Source: an uncultured Pirellulaceae bacterium (GTDB lineage Bacteria; Planctomycetota; Planctomycetia; Pirellulales; Pirellulaceae). From it: a stretch of 9,360 bases of DNA. The stretch is taken from positions 1-9,360 of the forward strand of contig CAKQNH010000127.1 in the NCBI GenBank assembly GCA_934255105.1, in the 5' to 3' direction. The first letter of the stretch is position 1. Every line of letters begins with the position of its first letter. The translations under genes were made by a program, and so were the position numbers. Positions 5,064-9,360 of the stretch are shown piece by piece. Under the pieces are notes generated by a model. It did no database searches. It was not told the DNA's origin and was given only the letters and a program-made list of their open reading frames with translations.

Positions 5064-6134
5064 CTAGACGTTGGCGCTGCGCAGGGCGGCGGCGGCGGCC
5101 TCAGGGGCTAGGGGGTTGATGTAGCAGTCGCTGCCCCATTCAAAGCCAGCCACTTTGGTAATCCGTGGAAACAACTCGATGCGCCAATGAAAACTCTCCG
5201 GGGTGCGCGGCCGATTGGGTGAGGTGTGAATGATGAAGTTGTAGGCGGCGTCGGGAAAGCAGTGCTCAATGCGCCGCACCAAACGCCGGGTGAGCAGGGA
5301 GAGCTGCGCTAGTTTGGACTCGGTCAATGTCTGGAATCGCGACTCATGTTCGGTCGGTATGATGGTGACCATCGAGGGAAAGCGACTGGCAAACGGACAG
5401 AAGGCGATGAAGTCCGCCGTGCGCTCGACCAATCGCACCTTCTGTTCGAGTTCATCCTCGGCCATGCGGCAGAATAAGCAGGCCGATTCCTTGCTCAAGA
5501 ACAATTGCATGCGCTCGGTAGCCCGCGCCACGTCGGCTGGCAAAATGTTGGTGGCGATCAGTTGCGAGTGGGTATGGACCAACGAGGCCCCCGCGTCGGC
5601 CCCCACGTTCTTAAACACGACTCCATAGGCTAGACCGCGTTCGTCGAGCCAGTACCGCAGGCGATCGCGATAGGCCGTGAATACAAGAAGAGCCGCTTCG
5701 CGGTCCAATTGCGAGATGCTGTGCAGATGCTGAGGACTCTCCACGATGACTTCATGGCCGCCGGTCAAATCTCTGCGCTGGAACAAATCGATGGCGGCAT
5801 TAGCGTCGACCGCTTCCACGGCGATCGCACACTTGGGAATCTCGACCAAGCCTTTCAACGCGGAATTAACTGCCGGGAATTTATTGGGAACAACGCGCAC
5901 GCTCCAGCCGGTTGTGCCGCAGGATGATTGCGTCGAATAGCTCTGTACGGCCGTAGGGGTGCAATCTTCATGGCCCACGCAAAACGGACAATTGGTATTG
6001 TCCAGTTCGCGAGCTGGTCCGATGACATAGTCACTGGGCCGCGCGCTGCGCTGCGGTGCCATGATGACCCAGCGATCGGCCAACCAATCGTGGCGCATTT
6101 CACTGCTGGTTGAATCTTCGCGTTTGTCGGCCAT
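5064..6134 (-). CDS. galT: GalT-family nucleotidyltransferase (galactose-1-phosphate uridylyltransferase or ADP-glucose phosphorylase)
   Basis: A cytoplasmic HIT-superfamily nucleotidyl transferase of 356 aa. CPFC (49-52) is the expected zinc-binding pair, VVPNKFPA (81-88) is a family signature, HTHSQ (187-191) is the active-site motif with His189 as expected nucleophile, and FHWRIELFP (315-323) and GFEWGSDCYINP (330-341) are typical of the C-terminal half. E. coli-type GalT has HPHGQ-like motifs; the Thr between the two His, and the C-terminal GFE.G..CYINP pattern, recall the plant enzyme At5g18200, which acts as an ADP-glucose phosphorylase. The gene is 16 nt after glgA, so ADP-glucose is a sensible substrate. 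A longer frame from 6287 exists but overlaps glgA by 137 bp; homology begins after residue 10 of the shorter form, so ATG 6134 is preferred. No strong Shine-Dalgarno is visible; translational coupling to glgA is likely. A terminator follows at 5015-5036. Confidence 0.9.
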   Translation of the reverse strand: MADKREDSTSSEMRHDWLADRWVIMAPQRSARPSDYVIGPARELDNTNCPFCVGHEDCTPTAVQSYSTQSSCGTTGWSVRVVPNKFPAVNSALKGLVEIPKCAIAVEAVDANAAIDLFQRRDLTGGHEVIVESPQHLHSISQLDREAALLVFTAYRDRLRYWLDERGLAYGVVFKNVGADAGASLVHTHSQLIATNILPADVARATERMQLFLSKESACLFCRMAEDELEQKVRLVERTADFIAFCPFASRFPSMVTIIPTEHESRFQTLTESKLAQLSLLTRRLVRRIEHCFPDAAYNFIIHTSPNRPRTPESFHWRIELFPRITKVAGFEWGSDCYINPLAPEAAAAALRSANV

Positions 6135-6150
6135 GGCTGCATTCTGCGGT

Positions 6151-7641
6151 TCAGGGCGAGAGATCGCTGTTGATGGTGCGCTCGTAAATTTCCATGTAGT
6201 GCTTGGCACTTTGCTCCCAAGACCAGTCATCGCGCATTCCTGATTCAACGATTTGATTCCACTGTAGATGATTGTGCGAATACGCATCGACCGCTTTGTT
6301 CACCGCGCGCTCCAAGCCCACCAACGAGTAGTCGTCGAAGCGAAAGCCATTGGCGGTACGGTTGAACAAGTTTGCAGGGCTGGCGTCGCGCACGGTATCG
6401 GCCAACCCGCCCGTGGTATGTACGATCGGCACCGAGCCATACTTGAGGCTATACAGTTGGTTCAAACCGCACGGCTCATAGCGACTGGGCATTAGGAACA
6501 TGTCGCAGGCCGCTTCGATGCGGTGCGCCGTCTGTTCGGAGAACTCGAGTCGCAGCGCCAATTTTCGCGGTGCCTGCTCGGCCAAACGCCGCAAGTGGGC
6601 TTCGATCTGCGGATCGCCCGTGCCTAGGATGGCCCACTGCACATCGCGGCTGGTAACCCAGTGCTCCAGCAGCGGAATGATCAGATCCCAGCCTTTTTGA
6701 GTGGCCAAGCGGCTAACGATGCCGACCAGCGGTATTCGCGGTTCAACATCCAGTCCCAGCTCGTGCTGCAATTCGTGCTTGCATTTTGCTTTGCCGGCTT
6801 GCCAATCGTCGACCGAGAAATTGGCTGGCAGGTGATGGTCGGTTTGCGGATCCCACTGCGTGTAGTCCACGCCGTTGACGATGCCGACCAAGTGGTCGCC
6901 GCGGGCTTGCAAGGCGGCTTCGAGTCCGCAGCCAAATTCTGCGGTGGTGATTTCACGCGCATAGGTCGGACTGACCGTGGTCACAGTGTCGGCAAATGAG
7001 ATGCCCGTTTTCATCAAGTTCAGTTCGCCGTAAGACTCCATCTGATGATAGTTGAAGTATTTCCAGTCGAGTCCGGTCAGCGGCATGTCCACATGCCAGA
7101 AGCGACCTTGATAGGCCAAGTTGTGGATGGTCATGACCGTGCGCACTCGATCCATCCAGCGGAAGCCACCAAACCTAGTTCCCACATACGCCGGTACCAA
7201 TCCGGCTTGCCAGTCATGGCAGTGTACGATGTCGATATCGAGGTTCAGTTGCTCTATAGCCTGGATCACCGCGCGACTGAAAAAACTGAATCGCTCGCAA
7301 TTGTCTCGGTACTCGCCATGCCGATCGTTATACAGCCCGTCGCGATCATAATACTGTGGTTGGTCGATCAAATAGACATCCACGTTGCTGTGCGGCAACT
7401 GCGTGCGTAGCAGTCGACACGCGACGTGCTTATCTCCAATTTGGATCGTAAAGGTGTGAGGCGTGGGATCGATGCGCAAGCCGCTGCGCATGACGCTCCG
7501 GTAAGCCGGCAGAAAGGCTGTTGAGCGGCAACCGCGGCGCTCAAGCGCTACCGGCAGCGCACCACACACATCCCCCAGGCCACCTGTCTTGGCCAGGGGG
7601 ACCATCTCGCTTGCTACAGTGGCAACATGAAGGGTTTTCAC
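6151..7641 (-). CDS. glgA: Glycogen synthase (ADP-glucose type, GT5)
   Basis: Transfers glucose from ADP-glucose to the non-reducing end of an alpha-1,4-glucan; a cytoplasmic enzyme of glycogen synthesis. The product is 496 aa, slightly longer than the usual 470-490. KTGGL (18-22) binds the nucleotide sugar phosphates, HCHDWQAGLVP (140-150) and TIHNLAYQG (171-179) are GT5 signatures, and VNGVDYTQWDP (255-265) joins the two Rossmann domains. GIVSRLATQKGWD (307-319) supplies Arg311 and Lys316, SRYEPCGLNQ (386-395) supplies the conserved Glu389, and TGGLADTV (410-417) closes the site. All expected active residues are present. The start is GTG at 7641; an in-frame TGA at 7648-7650 excludes any extension, and KTGGL lies at the normal distance. 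It is the first gene of an operon with the galT-like gene. Confidence 0.97.
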   Translation of the reverse strand: MKTLHVATVASEMVPLAKTGGLGDVCGALPVALERRGCRSTAFLPAYRSVMRSGLRIDPTPHTFTIQIGDKHVACRLLRTQLPHSNVDVYLIDQPQYYDRDGLYNDRHGEYRDNCERFSFFSRAVIQAIEQLNLDIDIVHCHDWQAGLVPAYVGTRFGGFRWMDRVRTVMTIHNLAYQGRFWHVDMPLTGLDWKYFNYHQMESYGELNLMKTGISFADTVTTVSPTYAREITTAEFGCGLEAALQARGDHLVGIVNGVDYTQWDPQTDHHLPANFSVDDWQAGKAKCKHELQHELGLDVEPRIPLVGIVSRLATQKGWDLIIPLLEHWVTSRDVQWAILGTGDPQIEAHLRRLAEQAPRKLALRLEFSEQTAHRIEAACDMFLMPSRYEPCGLNQLYSLKYGSVPIVHTTGGLADTVRDASPANLFNRTANGFRFDDYSLVGLERAVNKAVDAYSHNHLQWNQIVESGMRDDWSWEQSAKHYMEIYERTINSDLSP

Positions 7642-7699
7642 AAGGGCTCAGCTTCAATGGGGAAAGTTGTCTGTGGCAGGTTGCTCAACTGTACTGTAT

Positions 7700-7799
7700 T
7701 GTCAGGTAGCCTCACGACTCAGGCAAGCGCTCGATAATGAATCGGGCCGATTGCACCGTCGAGCGCTACAGTTCGGCACTCATGCTGTCAAGGTAGCCT
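7700..7799. repeat. Direct repeats flanking an inverted repeat upstream of glgA
   Basis: TGTCAGGTAGCCT (7700-7712) recurs as TGTCAAGGTAGCCT (7786-7799), with one inserted base. Between them lies a perfect 9-bp inverted repeat, AGCGCTCGA (7726-7734) and TCGAGCGCT (7759-7767), with a 24-nt loop. The block lies 60-160 nt before the glgA start. It may be a regulatory site or a relic of an inserted element; neither is shown. Confidence 0.55.
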
Positions 7800-7995
7800 T
7801 GTCGCAGGCGCGCGGCTATGGTCTGTTAGCAGTCACGCATTTGAGTACATCAGCGTGCTTGGCTGGCGGCCTTGCGATTAAACTAAAGCTGCAGGCAGAT
7901 GACCAGAGCCACAATGACCGGGCCACCGTCCAGCAATTTAACACGCTTTGCTTTCAATTGCAGCCAGTTGCCTAGTGGAATAGAGAAAAGTTGAA

Positions 7996-8034
7996 CAGGC
8001 CTTGCCGCGCAAGCCTGCCGACTGTCAAAGTCGG
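7996..8034. other. Twin adjacent hairpins
   Basis: The first hairpin (7996-8017) pairs CAGG-C-CTTG with CAAGCCTG around a CCGCG loop, with one bulged C. The second follows directly (8018-8034), CCGACT-GTCAA-AGTCGG. No T-run follows on either strand. They lie just upstream of the plus-strand promoter candidate, so they would not be in the mRNA of the DUF2617-type gene if that promoter is right. Confidence 0.45.
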
Positions 8035-8057
8035 GCTAAGGATTGCGGTCGTTGATA

Positions 8058-8087
8058 TTGGTACAGTTTCGCACCGTTGCTTATAAT
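8058..8087 (+). promoter_or_regulatory. Candidate promoter of the DUF2617-type gene
   Basis: TATAAT (8082-8087) matches the -10 consensus exactly, and TTGGTA (8058-8063) with an 18-bp spacer is an acceptable -35. It would give a leader of about 120 nt before the ATG at 8216, containing a small CGGTC-GAC-GACCG hairpin near 8118-8130. Confidence 0.45.
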
Positions 8088-8215
8088 CAAGGGCGATCTG
8101 ATATCACCATAGGCCCCGGTCGACGACCGTTACTTGCTGCGCGGCGGAGCTGGCACGCATCAGCTCAAGCATCAAAATATATTTTCTTCAAAGACTTGTT
8201 TAGGATTTATCGGCC

Positions 8216-8776
8216 ATGGACATTTCGACCGTGCGCCCCAAAGTGGCTCAGTTGACCTTCCAGCTACTGGGACGCTCCGTGCATCCAGAGTTGTTTCACA
8301 TTTACAAATCGCACACGATCCAGCGGAAAAACTACACTGCACGGCTCTTCATCACTGCCGACGGACACGTCATAAGTTGGACGGCCGGCGGTACCACGCT
8401 GACCGAAATAGCCGCCTCCATGCACCAGCCTGTGCCGCTGGGGCGACGCATATTTGCCCTGCCGCTTCGCGATTCAGGTAGCGACGCGATCGAGATTCGC
8501 CCTGGCTTGAACTACAAGTACGCATATCAGCTCGAACGTGTCCCGTCGGAAATGTTCTGGATGATTCAGACGCAACTCGGCGATGCTGCACAAAACCACG
8601 AACTGATCCAGGTGTTCGATTCCAGCGGACGCATGGCCATCGGTGGCCTGAGCTTCATCCACGTCGATAGCCGCTTGAACAACCTCCGCGTTCAAGCCAT
8701 CCACACTTTTCCCGATGACCTAGCACTAGTCAAAACCGAATCGACGTTTTCATATAAGCCCGGCGCGGAGGAGTGA
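8216..8776 (+). CDS. DUF2617 family protein
   Basis: A 186-aa protein that resembles the DUF2617 family, seen mainly in planctomycetes and actinobacteria; no biochemical function is known to me. Matching features are the opening VRPKVAQLTFQLLGRSVHPELF (about 6-27), HVISWTAGG (51-59) followed by LTEIAA (62-67), and the closing AIHTFPDDLALVKTES (161-176). There is no signal peptide or membrane segment, so a cytoplasmic location is likely. AGGA (8202-8205) lies 10 nt before the ATG, supporting this start. It stands alone on the plus strand, divergent from glgA and convergent with purK, so context gives no role. Confidence 0.85.
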   Translation: MDISTVRPKVAQLTFQLLGRSVHPELFHIYKSHTIQRKNYTARLFITADGHVISWTAGGTTLTEIAASMHQPVPLGRRIFALPLRDSGSDAIEIRPGLNYKYAYQLERVPSEMFWMIQTQLGDAAQNHELIQVFDSSGRMAIGGLSFIHVDSRLNNLRVQAIHTFPDDLALVKTESTFSYKPGAEE

Positions 8777-8860
8777 GTGCCGCCACGGTAGAGTGCTATA
8801 AAGCGACTGGCGTGAACTCGGGCGCAAAAACAAGCGCTCGTAGCGAGCTGACCTGTGGTT

Positions 8861-8907
8861 GGCGACTAAGCAACCTTAGACTGCTACGACTTGTCGTAGC
8901 TTTTGGA
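8861..8907 (+). repeat. Palindromic interspersed repeat (GTCGTAG family), copy 2
   Basis: It is 42/47 identical to 4775-4821. The core CTACGAC-TT-GTCGTAG is a perfect 7-bp stem, whereas the copy at 4775-4821 has a G in the left arm (CTGCGAC) that could still pair as G-U in RNA. Confidence 0.85.
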
Positions 8908-9036
8908 GCTGGCTAAGAAGTAGGAACAACTTTAACGGTGCGAACGCTATTGGGTGGTGGAGTGGGTCCACAAGGTGCTGGGCTGTGACGCGAGCTGCTT
9001 CACACCGTCAAACTCGCACTGTGGCGAAGGTTCGCG

Positions 9037-9063
9037 CAAAAGCTACGACAAGTCGCAGCAGTC
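9037..9063 (-). repeat. Palindromic interspersed repeat (GTCGTAG family), inverted partial copy 3
   Basis: Its reverse complement matches 4793-4819 with one difference in 27 bases. It is inverted relative to the copy at 8861-8907, about 130 bp away, so the two could pair with each other. Confidence 0.8.
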
Positions 9064-9107
9064 CACAGAGCGTAACTGTGAGCCGAGGAATTGCTGTACC
9101 GAGAAAC

Positions 9108-9187
9108 GCAAGCTAGAAGCTTACGCCACTTGAAATGCAAGTTAGAAATTCGCGCCACTTGAAATGCAAGCTAGAAGCTTACGCCAC
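9108..9187. repeat. 29-bp tandem repeat, almost three copies
   Basis: Units start at 9108, 9137 and 9166. Each begins GCAAGCTAGAAGCTTACGCC, with the middle copy diverged (GCAAGTTAGAAATTCGCGCC), and continues ACTTGAAAT; the third is cut after the CAC. The middle unit preserves the pairing possibility poorly. The reverse complement of the first 17 bases is present at 36-52. The array ends 4 nt before the purK stop codon. Confidence 0.88.
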
Positions 9188-9191
9188 ATGG

Positions 9192-9360
9192 TCACACGTG
9201 CTGGACGAGTGTTTCGCGCAGTTCTTGCGCGGTGATGGCCGCTTCAGACGACGATTCATCCAGCACCGTAATGTGTCCCACCTTGCGGCCTGGACGAGGT
9301 GTCGACTTGCCGTACAGATGCAGATGCGCGGCCGGCTCAGCCAGTACTTTCTCCCAGTTG
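9192..9360 (-). CDS. purK: N5-carboxyaminoimidazole ribonucleotide synthetase, C-terminal end (partial)
   Basis: The last 55 codons of an ATP-grasp enzyme of purine biosynthesis that makes N5-CAIR from AIR, bicarbonate and ATP. The visible part contains HLHLYGKSTPRPGRKVGHIT, which is the conserved C-terminal PurK pattern (HLYGK followed by RPGRKMGH-type). The TGA stop is at 9192-9194, and the gene continues past the right edge of the window, so the start and the ATP-grasp core are not visible. A downstream purE cannot be seen here because the region after the stop is non-coding. Confidence 0.92.
   Translation of the reverse strand, partial: NWEKVLAEPAAHLHLYGKSTPRPGRKVGHITVLDESSSEAAITAQELRETLVQHV

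Larger units (their letters stand above)
7642..8215. other. Long divergent intergenic region
   Basis: These 574 bp separate glgA (minus) from the DUF2617-type gene (plus). They hold direct and inverted repeats (7700-7799), two adjacent hairpins (7996-8034) and a plus-strand promoter candidate (8058-8087). A TTG-started frame of 102 codons at 7667-7975 has no recognisable family, no Shine-Dalgarno and odd composition, so I do not call it. No tRNA-like fold was noticed. I could not place a convincing glgA promoter: a TTGACA occurs on the minus strand near 7786-7791 but lacks a good -10 at the right distance. Confidence 0.7.
8777..9191. other. Non-coding region between the DUF2617-type gene and purK
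   Basis: These 415 bp lie between two convergent genes. They contain two copies of the GTCGTAG-family repeat in opposite orientations (8861-8907 and 9037-9063), a small GCTCG-TAG-CGAGC stem (8836-8848) and the 29-bp tandem array (9108-9187). I see no gene and no classical T-run terminator for either neighbour. Confidence 0.75.

Noticed and set aside
6135..6287. N-terminal extension of the galT-like protein to 6287
   Set aside because: It overlaps glgA by 137 bp and adds residues with no resemblance to the family; ATG 6134 gives the usual length.
7667..7975. A 102-codon plus-strand frame from TTG in the divergent intergenic region
   Set aside because: No Shine-Dalgarno, no recognisable family and unusual composition; chance frame is more likely.

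Overview
The window looks like chromosome of a planctomycete, probably of the Pirellula/Rhodopirellula type. This rests on gene content (a DUF2617-type protein, a YtrA-like GntR regulator with an ABC-2 exporter, a glgA and GalT-like pair), on long non-coding gaps, and on several families of short palindromic repeats. No 16S or marker gene is present, so the assignment is an inference.

Layout from left to right. Positions 1-299 hold repeats, including a nested palindromic composite element (54-290). Positions 300-4577 are a minus-strand unit. Read in the direction of transcription it is a small GntR/YtrA-type repressor (4577-4185), an ABC ATPase (4117-3221), a roughly 500-bp block of short repeats that reverse direction in the middle, and a very large ABC-2 permease (2717-300). 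A sigma70-like promoter overlapped by a perfect inverted repeat (GTGTACT-N8-AGTACAC) precedes the regulator gene, which suggests autorepression. The permease seems to consist of two ABC-2 halves in one chain, followed by a soluble domain of about 320 residues and an acidic tail encoded by a 21-bp tandem repeat.

Positions 4578-5063 are non-coding and end in a clear minus-strand intrinsic terminator (5015-5036). It serves a second minus-strand operon, glgA (7641-6151) followed 16 nt later by a GalT/ADP-glucose phosphorylase-like gene (6134-5064). The pairing with glycogen synthase makes ADP-glucose a plausible substrate for the GalT-like protein.

Positions 7642-8215 are a long divergent intergenic region with a plus-strand promoter candidate, inverted and direct repeats and twin hairpins. 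A DUF2617-type gene follows (8216-8776, plus). Positions 8777-9191 are non-coding and hold two copies of a palindromic repeat and a 29-bp tandem array. The window ends in the C-terminal part of purK (minus strand, truncated by the window edge).

I did not find a clear new defence or mobile system. The least ordinary material is the repeat architecture: a nested composite element present twice with the same order of parts, a polarity-switching array inside an operon, and a repeat-derived protein tail. The possible ADP-glucose phosphorylase role is the main functional point to check.
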